Source of the DNA: Anaerosacchariphilus polymeriproducens
Lineage (GTDB): Bacteria; Bacillota; Clostridia; Lachnospirales; Lachnospiraceae
NCBI RefSeq assembly: GCF_003363435.1
Contig: NZ_QRCT01000013.1
Span: 112,343 to 176,342, forward strand
Length of the DNA stretch: 64,000 nucleotides
Direction: 5' to 3'
Shown: piece after piece, positions 1 through 7,947 of the stretch
Position numbering within the stretch: position 1 is the first letter of the stretch
Layout of the letters: every line of letters begins with the position of its first letter
Position numbers and translations under genes: made by a program
The notes under the pieces: generated by a model
The model's database searches: none
Seen by the model: only the letters and a program-made list of their open reading frames with translations
What the model was told of the DNA's origin: nothing

Positions 1-452
1 AAAGCTCTCATAAAATCCAATAAATTTTCTACACCTATAGATGCTATTTGGGCGATACTACTAAAAGACTTCACTAGAACAGCAAGCAACAACATATAAA
101 TAATATAAAAACCTATTTCAGATATTTGGGTGTTCCGAAAAGCTTCTGAAAAGTTATGGAATATAGCCCCTGCTACTGCAAAAAGTAAAATATGTATAAA
201 AATATCTCTATTCTGGACAATTCCAGAAAATAATCTGCTCAATATCATATCAATAATATCTTTCATATCAAAAGGTATTTTTCCTTTGAGCATGTCCATT
301 ATTGTTTGTTTTATATCAATAGTATTTTCTTCTAAAATTTCATCTATTGTATCTTGCACTTCATGCATTTCCAGTTTGTCCATCAATTGTTCATTCGTTG
401 TAGCCAATGAAAGTACAATACTAGCAAAAATCACACAGCATATTTGATTCAT
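1..452 (-). CDS. spoIIIAE: Stage III sporulation protein AE, 5' part (cut by window edge)
   Basis: N-terminal 150 residues of SpoIIIAE, a polytopic membrane protein of the SpoIIIA-SpoIIQ feeding-tube complex in the mother-cell membrane around the forespore. The reading frame starts at an ATG at 452 with an AGAAAGGA ribosome site, opens with a short hydrophobic signal-like segment, then an acidic stretch (EILEENTIDIKQ) and hydrophobic helices (HILLFAVAGAIFHNF, IGFYIIYMLLLAVLV). An in-frame ATG at 478 is possible but leaves the ribosome site inside the gene. It follows spoIIIAD by 28 bases, the expected operon order AA-AB-AC-AD-AE. The gene runs off the left edge, so its C-terminus is not visible. 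Identification rests on order plus sequence character. Confidence 0.88.
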   Translation of the reverse strand, partial: MNQICCVIFASIVLSLATTNEQLMDKLEMHEVQDTIDEILEENTIDIKQTIMDMLKGKIPFDMKDIIDMILSRLFSGIVQNRDIFIHILLFAVAGAIFHNFSEAFRNTQISEIGFYIIYMLLLAVLVKSFSSIAQIASIGVENLLDFMRA

Positions 453-479
453 ATCGTTTTCCTTTCTATACGTTTTCAT

Positions 480-866
480 TTATTGCAAAAGATTATTAAT
501 GGTATCTATTAATGCGATTAGAATAGGCATACTTACTGCCAGTATCGCTATTTTTCCAAAACTCTCTATTTGATTTCCTATCGCTTGATGACCTGCATCT
601 TTACAAATATTTGATGATAATTCTGCAATATACGTAATACCAATAATCTTCAATAAAATCTGCATATAGCTTGTCTCTAAATGAATATAGCTTTGTATTG
701 TATAAACAGTTTCAATTACACTACTAAGTTTTCCTGTAATGTAAAAAAATAAAATGACACTGGTTGCCACTCCAACGTAGATGCTATATTCCGGTTTCTG
801 TGCTTTTAATTGAACTGCTAACAAGGCCCCAACTATTCCGATTAATCCAATTTGCAAAATATTCAT
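480..866 (-). CDS. spoIIIAD: Stage III sporulation protein AD
   Basis: Small integral membrane protein (128 residues from the chosen start) of the SpoIIIA complex needed for sigma-G activity in the engulfed forespore. The sequence is almost wholly hydrophobic with helices near residues 3-20, 28-48 and 105-125, including the motif GITYIAELSSNICKDAGHQAIGNQ typical of the SpoIIIAC/AD family (quoted loosely as GITYIAELSSNICKDAG). A longer frame starts with TTG at 878, but that codon sits on the GGAGG ribosome site, so the ATG at 866 is the likely start. It lies between spoIIIAC and spoIIIAE in the same operon. Confidence 0.93.
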   Translation of the reverse strand: MNILQIGLIGIVGALLAVQLKAQKPEYSIYVGVATSVILFFYITGKLSSVIETVYTIQSYIHLETSYMQILLKIIGITYIAELSSNICKDAGHQAIGNQIESFGKIAILAVSMPILIALIDTINNLLQ

Positions 867-892
867 ACCAGCCTCCAAACTACCTGTCCTAA

Positions 893-1087
893 TTATAATG
901 TAAACAAATTTTTGATTGTATCAAACAATTCATAAATATATGGAACAATCCAAAATAAAACTAAAATTAGTCCTGCCAGGCTAGTCAAAAAAGCATGCTC
1001 TTCTCTACCGCTATGTTTTAGTACCTGGCTCAAAACTGTTACCAATATTCCCACGGCAGCGATTTTAAAAATAATATTTACTGTCAT
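893..1087 (-). CDS. spoIIIAC: Stage III sporulation protein AC
   Basis: A 64-residue membrane protein with two hydrophobic helices (roughly residues 4-22 and 33-55) separated by a short polar loop containing KHSGREEHAF, the usual SpoIIIAC arrangement. It belongs to the SpoIIIA membrane complex assembled by the mother cell during engulfment. It sits 14 bases downstream of spoIIIAB and 26 bases upstream of the chosen spoIIIAD start, so the genes are almost certainly co-transcribed. Length and position match the family; no anomaly seen. Confidence 0.93.
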   Translation of the reverse strand: MTVNIIFKIAAVGILVTVLSQVLKHSGREEHAFLTSLAGLILVLFWIVPYIYELFDTIKNLFTL

Positions 1088-1101
1088 AAGTCCTCCTCAA
1101 G

Positions 1102-1620
1102 TTAAATCATTAAAACAGCAACAAATGTTCCTGCTAATATACCAAGACTTTGGTATAGTTTTATACTGCCCCTTAAACTATCATCCAGTCTCTTAATTTC
1201 CATTTCTAACTGCTCTAAATATAGATTTAATGTTCCCACTTGCATCTGCGTATCCAAATAACCTAACTGACTTCCAAGATTTCGAAACCCTTCCAAATCT
1301 TCTTTTGACAAATATGTATCAAAAAAATCTGACTCCATCCTTTTCTCCCAAGTCTCTTTCAAACCTCTACCTTGTTTGATTTCTAACTCTTTTGAAACAT
1401 TTTCTAAAAAAGCATTCAATGGGTTCTCAATTTTTCTGGAAATTTGATATAAAGCTTCTGGTAATGGGGTATGAACATAATTTATTTCTCCCCGCAGCAT
1501 GATAACAAATCGTTGCAGGCATTTTAATTGTTCCAGTCTTTGAATTAAATCCCGGCCTTTTAAAAATCCTATGCCGCTTGTACTACAAATAATGCATAAC
1601 ATTCCAATTATTTTTAACAT
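1102..1620 (-). CDS. spoIIIAB: Stage III sporulation protein AB
   Basis: A 172-residue protein with an N-terminal hydrophobic helix, a charged coiled central region rich in Leu/Glu/Arg (for example LRGEINYVHTPLPEALYQIS) and a C-terminal membrane helix ending in GILAGTFVAVLMI. This is the normal build of SpoIIIAB, a structural partner of the SpoIIIAA ATPase related to type II secretion GspF-like parts. Its ATG overlaps the end of spoIIIAA by seven bases, implying translational coupling of ATPase and partner. Confidence 0.93.
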   Translation of the reverse strand: MLKIIGMLCIICSTSGIGFLKGRDLIQRLEQLKCLQRFVIMLRGEINYVHTPLPEALYQISRKIENPLNAFLENVSKELEIKQGRGLKETWEKRMESDFFDTYLSKEDLEGFRNLGSQLGYLDTQMQVGTLNLYLEQLEMEIKRLDDSLRGSIKLYQSLGILAGTFVAVLMI

Positions 1621-2558
1621 ATAAGAACTCCTTGCTGATTATAAATACCTTCAATCTCTCCAACTTTATATTTTGCACTTAACACAATAAAACGCTCAAA
1701 CATTTTATTTTCTATTAATTTCTGGAATATATTTTTTCTTTTTATGTCTTCTAACGAATTACCATGAACCGTTGCAATAATTTTACATCCACTATAGCAT
1801 GCGGTTTCTATGGCCTTAATATCTTCTAGCGAACCAATCTCATCCACAGCGATCACTTTCGGTGACATAGAACGTATCAACATAAACATTCCTTCCGCTT
1901 TTGGACAATTATCTAAGACATCTGTACGTATCCCTACATCATTTTGCGGTATACCCATATAAGAACCGGCAATTTCTGAACGTTCATCAACGACTCCTAC
2001 TGTTTTTGCTTCTCCTATTTTATTACCAGTTGAGATTTGTCTGATCAAATCTCTTAGAAGTGTTGTTTTTCCACAACCGGGCGGTGAAATAACCATCGTA
2101 TGAAGTACGTTTCCACCTTCATAAAGATATGGAAGTACTCCATCTGCACAGCCCTTAACTTCATGAGTAAAACGTATGTTTAAAAAAGAGATATAATGAA
2201 TCGTTTTTATCTGCCCACTTTCAACCGTCACTTTTCCAGCAAGTCCTACTCTATGTCCTCCGGAAATCGTAATAAATCCTTGGCGTATTTCGTCTTCAAA
2301 AGCATATCTGGAATAACTGCTTATATGTTCTAACGTCTCATACAATTCTCTTTTTTCAATTCTATAAGCTTGATTTAATTCCTTGGTTAATATTCCATCT
2401 TTTCCAAGATAATTCTCTTGCCCATTTAAAATAAAAATAATGGGTTGATTTATTCTCATACGTATCTCTTGCAATTCATCAAATGGAATTTCAATTTTGT
2501 TTAACAAGGTATGAATATGTTCTGAAAATATGCCTAAAAATTCATTTCTCTTGTCCAT
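1614..2558 (-). CDS. spoIIIAA: Stage III sporulation protein AA, secretion-type ATPase
   Basis: First gene of the spoIIIA operon: a 314-residue ATPase related to type II/IV secretion ATPases, thought to energise the SpoIIIA-SpoIIQ channel between mother cell and forespore. A Walker A motif (PPGCGKTT, residues 159-166) and a downstream acidic segment (KVIAVDEIGSLEDI) typical of Walker B are clear. The upstream region carries a sigma-E-like promoter candidate. Start is the ATG at 2558, preceded by a GAGGTGAGG ribosome site. Transcribed divergently from typA. Confidence 0.95.
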   Translation of the reverse strand: MDKRNEFLGIFSEHIHTLLNKIEIPFDELQEIRMRINQPIIFILNGQENYLGKDGILTKELNQAYRIEKRELYETLEHISSYSRYAFEDEIRQGFITISGGHRVGLAGKVTVESGQIKTIHYISFLNIRFTHEVKGCADGVLPYLYEGGNVLHTMVISPPGCGKTTLLRDLIRQISTGNKIGEAKTVGVVDERSEIAGSYMGIPQNDVGIRTDVLDNCPKAEGMFMLIRSMSPKVIAVDEIGSLEDIKAIETACYSGCKIIATVHGNSLEDIKRKNIFQKLIENKMFERFIVLSAKYKVGEIEGIYNQQGVLIC

Positions 2559-2576
2559 TTCCTCACCTCTTAACTA

Positions 2577-2605
2577 AATATATGTTGACTTGTCACTAAT
2601 CATAC
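2577..2605 (-). promoter_or_regulatory. Candidate sigma-E promoter of spoIIIA operon
   Basis: Read on the minus strand, GTATGAT (2605-2599), 14 bases, then CATATATT (2584-2577). This resembles the sigma-E consensus (GHATATT, N14, CATACAHT) with about two mismatches in each element. The start point would fall just upstream of the ribosome site of spoIIIAA. spoIIIA is sigma-E dependent in Bacillus subtilis, so the call is plausible but not certain. Confidence 0.35.
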
Positions 2606-2639
2606 GCAAAATATAGTTTTTATTTTTTTTATGAAAAGG

Positions 2640-2667
2640 TTGAATTCTATTTGAAATATGATAAAAT
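2640..2667 (+). promoter_or_regulatory. Sigma-A promoter of typA
   Basis: TTGAAT (2640-2645), 16-base spacer, TAAAAT (2662-2667), placed 44 bases upstream of the typA ATG with an AAGGAAGG ribosome site between. Good match to the housekeeping consensus. Confidence 0.6.
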
Positions 2668-2710
2668 AATAAGGTTGTGTTAGATATTGTTTTAAGGAAG
2701 GAACGTTAAA

Positions 2711-4537
2711 ATGAAAATGAAAAGAGAAGAAGTCCGTAATATCGCTATTATTGCTCATGTTGATCATGGTAAGACAACTTTAGTAGATGAGCTTCTTAAA
2801 CAAAGCGGAGTATTCCGTGCCAACCAGGAAGTACAAGAACGTGTTATGGATTCTAATGATATTGAACGTGAACGTGGTATTACGATTTTATCGAAAAATA
2901 CTGCTGTTTATTATAATAATGTAAAAATAAATATTATTGATACTCCCGGTCATGCTGACTTTGGCGGAGAAGTAGAGCGCGTACTTAAAATGGTAAATGG
3001 AGTTGTACTTGTTGTTGATGCTTTTGAAGGTCCAATGCCGCAAACAAAATTTGTCCTAAAAAAAGCTCTGGAACTTGAACTCCCGGTTATTGTATGCATT
3101 AACAAAATTGACCGGCCCGAAGCCAGACCGGATGAAGTAATTGATGAAGTATTGGAATTATTTATGGATTTAGATGCAAATGATGAGCAGCTTGACTGTC
3201 CATTCGTTTATGCATCAGCAAAAGCAGGACATGCTATCTTAGATTTAAGCCATGATCCTGAAAATATGATTCCATTATTTGAAACTATCATTGATTATAT
3301 TCCTGCACCAGAAGGAGATCCTGATTTAGATACACAAGTTTTAATCAGTACAATTGATTACAATGAATATGTAGGCAGGATTGGAATCGGTAAAGTAGAC
3401 AATGGTATTTTAAAAATCAATCAGGATGCAGTCGTTATTAATGCTCACGAACCAGATAAAATGAAACGCGTGAAAATAAGTAAATTATATGAATTTGATG
3501 GTTTAGAAAGAGTTGAAGTAAAAGAAGCTGCGATTGGTTCTATCGTTGCTATTTCCGGGATTGCTGATATTCATATAGGTGATACTATCTGCTCTCCTGA
3601 TAACCCAGTCGCTATCCCATTTCAAAAAATTTCAGAACCGACTCTTTCCATGAATTTTATTGTAAATGATAGTCCATTAGCCGGCAGAGAAGGAAAATTT
3701 GTAACTTCCAGACATTTACATGATCGTCTTTTTAAAGAACTTAATACCGATGTCAGTTTACGAGTTGAAGAAACCGAAAATGCAGACAGCATCAAAGTAT
3801 CAGGACGTGGAGAACTTCATTTATCAGTATTAATAGAAAATATGAGACGTGAAGGCTATGAATTTTCAGTAAGTAAAGCAGAAGTTCTATACAAAACAGA
3901 TGAAAATGGAAAGAAACTGGAACCTATGGAAATAGCATATATTGATGTTCCTGAAGAATTCTCTGGTACAGTGATTGATAAATTAAGCCAACGTAAAGGT
4001 GAATTACGTGCCATGAGTACTTCAAGCGGAGGTTCGACCCGATTAGAATTTTCTATTCCATCAAGAGGTCTTATTGGTTATCGAGGCGAATTTTTAACTG
4101 ATACAAAAGGAAATGGCATTATTAATACTACTTTTGATGGTTACGGCCCTTTCAAAGGAGAAATTCAATATAGAAAGCAGGGTTCTTTAATTGCCTTTGA
4201 ATCAGGAGAAGCTGTTACTTATGGATTATTCAGTGCGCAAGAACGTGGTACTCTCTTTATCAAACCGGGTGATAAAGTATATGCCGGCATGGTAATTGGT
4301 CAAAATGGTAAAACTGAAGACATCGAACTAAATGTTTGTAAGAAAAAGCATTTAACTAATACACGATCTTCAGGCGCCGATGATGCTCTTACTTTAACTC
4401 CTCCAAAAATACTAAGTCTTGAACAAGCATTAGAATTTATTGATACCGATGAACTTTTAGAAGTTACTCCTGAAAGTCTTCGTATTCGAAAAAAAATATT
4501 AGATCCTACTATGCGTAAAAGATCTTCAAAAAATTAA
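2711..4537 (+). CDS. typA: Translational GTPase TypA/BipA
   Basis: A 608-residue ribosome-associated GTPase of the EF-G/LepA family, involved in ribosome assembly and stress or cold adaptation. The G1 motif AHVDHGKTT lies near residue 15, followed by the switch I element ERERGITI, DTPGHADFGG (G3) and NKIDRPEARPDE (G4). The EF-G-like domains III/V (GRGELHLSVLIENMRREGYE) and the TypA C-terminal domain follow. The ATG at 2711 has a good ribosome site; a second ATG two codons later is possible. It is a single gene with its own promoter and terminator. Confidence 0.97.
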   Translation: MKMKREEVRNIAIIAHVDHGKTTLVDELLKQSGVFRANQEVQERVMDSNDIERERGITILSKNTAVYYNNVKINIIDTPGHADFGGEVERVLKMVNGVVLVVDAFEGPMPQTKFVLKKALELELPVIVCINKIDRPEARPDEVIDEVLELFMDLDANDEQLDCPFVYASAKAGHAILDLSHDPENMIPLFETIIDYIPAPEGDPDLDTQVLISTIDYNEYVGRIGIGKVDNGILKINQDAVVINAHEPDKMKRVKISKLYEFDGLERVEVKEAAIGSIVAISGIADIHIGDTICSPDNPVAIPFQKISEPTLSMNFIVNDSPLAGREGKFVTSRHLHDRLFKELNTDVSLRVEETENADSIKVSGRGELHLSVLIENMRREGYEFSVSKAEVLYKTDENGKKLEPMEIAYIDVPEEFSGTVIDKLSQRKGELRAMSTSSGGSTRLEFSIPSRGLIGYRGEFLTDTKGNGIINTTFDGYGPFKGEIQYRKQGSLIAFESGEAVTYGLFSAQERGTLFIKPGDKVYAGMVIGQNGKTEDIELNVCKKKHLTNTRSSGADDALTLTPPKILSLEQALEFIDTDELLEVTPESLRIRKKILDPTMRKRSSKN

Positions 4538-4547
4538 TAAAAAAACA

Positions 4548-4588
4548 AAAATCTTCTGGAAATTTTATCTATTTTCAGAAGATTTTTT
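4548..4588 (+). terminator. Rho-independent terminator after typA
   Basis: Stem ATCTTCTG / CAGAAGAT with an AT-rich loop followed by TTTTTT, ten bases beyond the typA stop codon. Confidence 0.85.
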
Positions 4589-4740
4589 CCATCAATCCCG
4601 TATTTTTAGGAGGATTTATTAAATTTCCAAAATTAACACTAGAAAAAGGATTCAAAAAGTGACATAATATAATTAAATTCTACAAAACATAATAAGGTTT
4701 TGATAGATACTTAATATTTTTACAAATTAGGAGGGCAACC

Positions 4741-6951
4741 ATGCAAACTTTAAATCGGAAAAAAATTGTGAACAGATTTTTGTTATTACTAGTTATTTTT
4801 CTCTGTATGACAAAAACTGTTCAGGCTTCTACTACTTTATCAAATCCTCAAACTGTAGAGGAAGCATCTACTCAATCATTTAAAGTCTCATTTCATACCA
4901 GAGGCGGCACCAGTATATCAAGTAAACAAGTCAAAACAAACAGCAAACTATCAAAACCCAAAAATCCTATTCGACTAAATTATAAATTTGAAGGCTGGTA
5001 TCATGGGAATAAAAAATTTAATTTTAAACAAAAAGTAACCAGCAATATCATTTTGACCGCCCGCTGGTCAAAGGTGAAAGTTAATAGAACATCTATTAAA
5101 CGTCTTAAAAATATATCCAAAGCCAAGGTTACTGTTAGTTATAAAAAAGTATCCAAAGCAAAAGGATATCAAATTGATATTGCAACTAGCAGAAATTTCC
5201 GCAGCCACAGAATTACTTATAACACAACCAGAACGTCAAGAACTATACGTAATCTAATAAAAGGTAAAACATATTATGTTAGAGTACGTGCTTACAAAAT
5301 CGATTCAGCCAATCGTAAAATTTATGGAAGATATAGTTCTAAAAAGAAAATCAAAATAGCAAAAGGATTAAAATTAGTTACTGCTTCTGCTACTTCTGCT
5401 AAAATCACAAGTTGTAAGTTAAGATCCAAAAAAACGGTTACAGTAAAAGCAAAAGCTAATGGTATCATTAGAAGTGTCGGGGACTATTATTATTTATTTG
5501 CATTACCATCTTACAAAAGTTCCTTAAGTAAATCAGCAAAACCTTTAGATTCCACTAGAAAAGGTAGTTCATTTTCGTTTTCATTTCCTTTAAACAAAGA
5601 TACTTCTAAAAGTGTATTGCAAAAAAAATTCGTTATCGCTGTAAAAAGCTCTTCTAAATCGTATCGAATAGTTAGTTCCGGTAAATATATAACGAATCCG
5701 GAAAAATCAGCAAAATATACTTATGCTTTTACAAAAACCCGTTCAAAAAAAGGCCTTCAGGTAAATATTAATTATATGAAAGACGCTGCAGATCTTGGTA
5801 TCAAACATACGGCTGTCAATCTCCCTATTAATACAGTTATTGCAGCATCTTATGAACAAAATGATACGTTTGGCATTCCATATCAGTATAACGGAAAAAC
5901 ATATTGGTTCAGTAAACTTGTTCTGCATAATTATGATTCAGCTTTCAAAGCTTTTCAAGATAAAAATGTTGTAGTTTCTGCTATATTACTACTTGATTGG
6001 AATAGTGATCTATCTTATTTAATTGACCCAAGTGCCAGACAAATGGGACATAATTATTATGGTCTTAATACAAGAAGCAAAAAATCCAGAGCGCATTTAG
6101 AAGCTACCTTTTCATTTTTAGCTGAAAGATACTCCGGCGCAAATGGCTATGGTAAAGTTGTAAACTGGATTCTGGGAAATGAAGTAAATAATTATAATGT
6201 TTGGAATTATGCCGGATCTACCTCATTAACAAAGAATGCACAAAGATATGCCGATTCCTTCCGTTTAGTTTCTAGCGCGATTCGAAGTGTCAACAAAAAT
6301 GCACGTATTTATATTTCCTTAGACCATTTATGGAATACCAGAGTTCCTGGTTCTTTTACTTCTAAAAGTTTTCTAGATGCTTTTGCAAGAGCTTTAAAAC
6401 AACAGGGGAATATTAAGTTTAATATCGCTTATCATCCTTATCCATCACCATTGATTGCTCCAGAATTTTGGAAGAACATTTGTAATGACCTGACCAAAAG
6501 TTCTTACTCTCCTGTTATTAATATGGGAAATATCAATGTTTTGACCAATTATGTTCGACGTAATTTTGGAAGTTCTACCAGAATTATTTTATCAGAACAA
6601 GGGTTTACCTCTGTTAAATCTGGAATACACGTAGAAAAAACACAAGCTGCGGCGATAGCTTACGCTTATTATTTAACTGAATTTAACCCTATGATTGATT
6701 CTTTTATCCTGCATCGTCATATAGATCATAAAGTAGAAATGGATCAAGGCCTTTATCTAGGTCTATGGAAAAATAAACCAAATACAATGGAAGATCCCGG
6801 TCAAAAGAAATATGCCTGGAAAGTATTCAAATATATGGATACCCGCTATTCTAATAAATATAGTAAATTTGCATTAAACATCATTGGTGCAAGAAGCTGG
6901 TATTCTATTATACCAAATTTTCGACCTTCTAGATTTAGATACATGTATTAA
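4741..6951 (+). CDS. Secreted multidomain DUF5722-like protein, possible glycoside hydrolase
   Basis: A 736-residue exported protein. Residues 1-29 form a Sec signal peptide ending near VQAS. Residues about 47-110 look like an InlB-type beta-repeat (GWYHGNKKF, ILTARW), residues about 112-205 like a fibronectin-III module (GYQIDIATS, YYVRVRAYK), then a very basic Ser/Lys-rich linker. The C-terminal region from about 330 matches my memory of DUF5722: WILGNEVNNYN with Glu481 and IILSEQGF with Glu619 resemble the acid/base and nucleophile strands of clan-A glycoside hydrolases. There is no sortase motif. The start has an AGGAGG site. A role in cell-surface or environmental glycan cleavage is inference. 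Confidence 0.75.
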   Translation: MQTLNRKKIVNRFLLLLVIFLCMTKTVQASTTLSNPQTVEEASTQSFKVSFHTRGGTSISSKQVKTNSKLSKPKNPIRLNYKFEGWYHGNKKFNFKQKVTSNIILTARWSKVKVNRTSIKRLKNISKAKVTVSYKKVSKAKGYQIDIATSRNFRSHRITYNTTRTSRTIRNLIKGKTYYVRVRAYKIDSANRKIYGRYSSKKKIKIAKGLKLVTASATSAKITSCKLRSKKTVTVKAKANGIIRSVGDYYYLFALPSYKSSLSKSAKPLDSTRKGSSFSFSFPLNKDTSKSVLQKKFVIAVKSSSKSYRIVSSGKYITNPEKSAKYTYAFTKTRSKKGLQVNINYMKDAADLGIKHTAVNLPINTVIAASYEQNDTFGIPYQYNGKTYWFSKLVLHNYDSAFKAFQDKNVVVSAILLLDWNSDLSYLIDPSARQMGHNYYGLNTRSKKSRAHLEATFSFLAERYSGANGYGKVVNWILGNEVNNYNVWNYAGSTSLTKNAQRYADSFRLVSSAIRSVNKNARIYISLDHLWNTRVPGSFTSKSFLDAFARALKQQGNIKFNIAYHPYPSPLIAPEFWKNICNDLTKSSYSPVINMGNINVLTNYVRRNFGSSTRIILSEQGFTSVKSGIHVEKTQAAAIAYAYYLTEFNPMIDSFILHRHIDHKVEMDQGLYLGLWKNKPNTMEDPGQKKYAWKVFKYMDTRYSNKYSKFALNIIGARSWYSIIPNFRPSRFRYMY

Positions 6952-6962
6952 AGTAAAAAAAG

Positions 6963-7000
6963 ATATCCTTAGATTATTTTGAAATAGTCTAAGGATATTT
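6963..7000. terminator. Bidirectional terminator between convergent genes
   Basis: ATATCCTTAGA / TCTAAGGATAT stem with A-tract before and T-tract after, so it can end transcription from both the DUF5722-like gene (+) and spoVAE (-). Confidence 0.8.
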
Positions 7001-7006
7001 TTATTT

Positions 7007-7363
7007 CTACTTTTTCATTTTTGGATCAAATATGAGAGATGCTATATAAGCAAATATCAAAGCTGCGCTGATTCCAATTGCACTGGCAGTGAATCCTCCC
7101 ATAAAAATACCAATAAATCCATCTGAATGAATTGATTCTTTTACTCCTTTCCATAAAATATTACCAAATCCCAATAAAGGTACACTTGCACCTGCACCTG
7201 CGAATTTCAAAAATGGTTCATATAGAGACAAAGCTCCTAACACAACACCTGTACAAACCAATAATACCATTATTCTACCTGGCATAAGTTTTGTCTTTTC
7301 CATTAAAATCTGTACTAAAGCACAAATAAGTCCTCCGACCCAAAATGCATTAATATAGTCCAT
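7007..7363 (-). CDS. spoVAE: Stage V sporulation protein AE (SpoVAEb type), orphan copy
   Basis: A 118-residue membrane protein with three to four hydrophobic helices and the family signature GAGASVPLLGFGNILWKGV. SpoVA proteins form the inner-membrane channel that imports dipicolinic acid into the forespore and releases it at germination. In most clostridia spoVAE is the last gene of a spoVAC-D-E operon, but here no spoVAC or spoVAD lies next to it. A possible forespore promoter is upstream. Start ATG 7363 has an AGAGGTG ribosome site. Confidence 0.88.
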   Translation of the reverse strand: MDYINAFWVGGLICALVQILMEKTKLMPGRIMVLLVCTGVVLGALSLYEPFLKFAGAGASVPLLGFGNILWKGVKESIHSDGFIGIFMGGFTASAIGISAALIFAYIASLIFDPKMKK

Positions 7364-7401
7364 AAATTCACCTCTTTCAATTCATTACAACTCATTGCCT
7401 T

Positions 7402-7431
7402 TAGTATTCCATTACTTACTATTCAATATAC
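7402..7431 (-). promoter_or_regulatory. Candidate sigma-G/sigma-F promoter of spoVAE
   Basis: On the minus strand GTATA (7431-7427), 18 bases, AATACTA (7408-7402), one mismatch from the sigma-G -10 consensus CATACTA. Forespore expression would agree with SpoVA function. Match to the -35 region is partial. Confidence 0.4.
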
Positions 7432-7510
7432 TTTTTACTTAACATTTTCTTTGTATTTTTAAATTAATAATGTTATAATACTATTCGGACTAAAGGGAGG
7501 AGATGATATT

Positions 7511-7873
7511 ATGATAATTTGGGGATTTGGTAAAGTCACCCGTGCTTTTAAAGGAGGACTTTTTTCCAGACGTTGCAATTTCTGTAATTTAGATCAAATT
7601 TGGCAGCTTTGTGTAATGCGAACCTGGTTTACATTATTCTTTATACCGCTGATTCCTTATAAAACTACTTATTGCATTACTTGTCCTAATTGCAAAAGTT
7701 ACATAAAAATTACAAAGGAAGAATATTTGAAAATAAAAGACTCCATTTCAAATGGTTCTATTTCAAATCTAGCAGAATCACCAAAAGATGTTGAAGATCA
7801 AATTAAATATGCCGGGAAGAATGAAACTCAAATCAATTTTCTTAAAGAAATGGAAAAGCAAAAAAAGAATTAA
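7511..7873 (+). CDS. Zinc-ribbon protein of unknown function
   Basis: A 120-residue protein with one split zinc ribbon: CNFC near residue 24 and CPNC near residue 58, separated by a very hydrophobic segment (WFTLFFIPLIPYKTTYCITC) that could be a membrane-associated hairpin. The C-terminal half is charged and probably helical. This layout matches small zinc_ribbon_15-like proteins common in clostridia, whose role is unknown. It is a stand-alone gene with a GGGAGGAG ribosome site and its own terminator. Confidence 0.75.
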   Translation: MIIWGFGKVTRAFKGGLFSRRCNFCNLDQIWQLCVMRTWFTLFFIPLIPYKTTYCITCPNCKSYIKITKEEYLKIKDSISNGSISNLAESPKDVEDQIKYAGKNETQINFLKEMEKQKKN

Positions 7874-7917
7874 AAAAACACATCTGCAATTATTATGATA
7901 TTGCAGGTGTGTTTTTC
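7874..7917. terminator. Bidirectional terminator between zinc-ribbon gene and pnp
   Basis: Stem ACACATCTGCAAT / ATTGCAGGTGTGT with A-run upstream and T-run downstream; it serves the convergent genes on both sides. Confidence 0.85.
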
Positions 7918-7947
7918 TGTTAAAATTTAAAAACTGTCCGTCTATTA

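Noticed and set aside
130..447. Plus-strand frame at the left edge
   Set aside because: It is opposite spoIIIAE, which has a ribosome site, correct operon order and family-like sequence.
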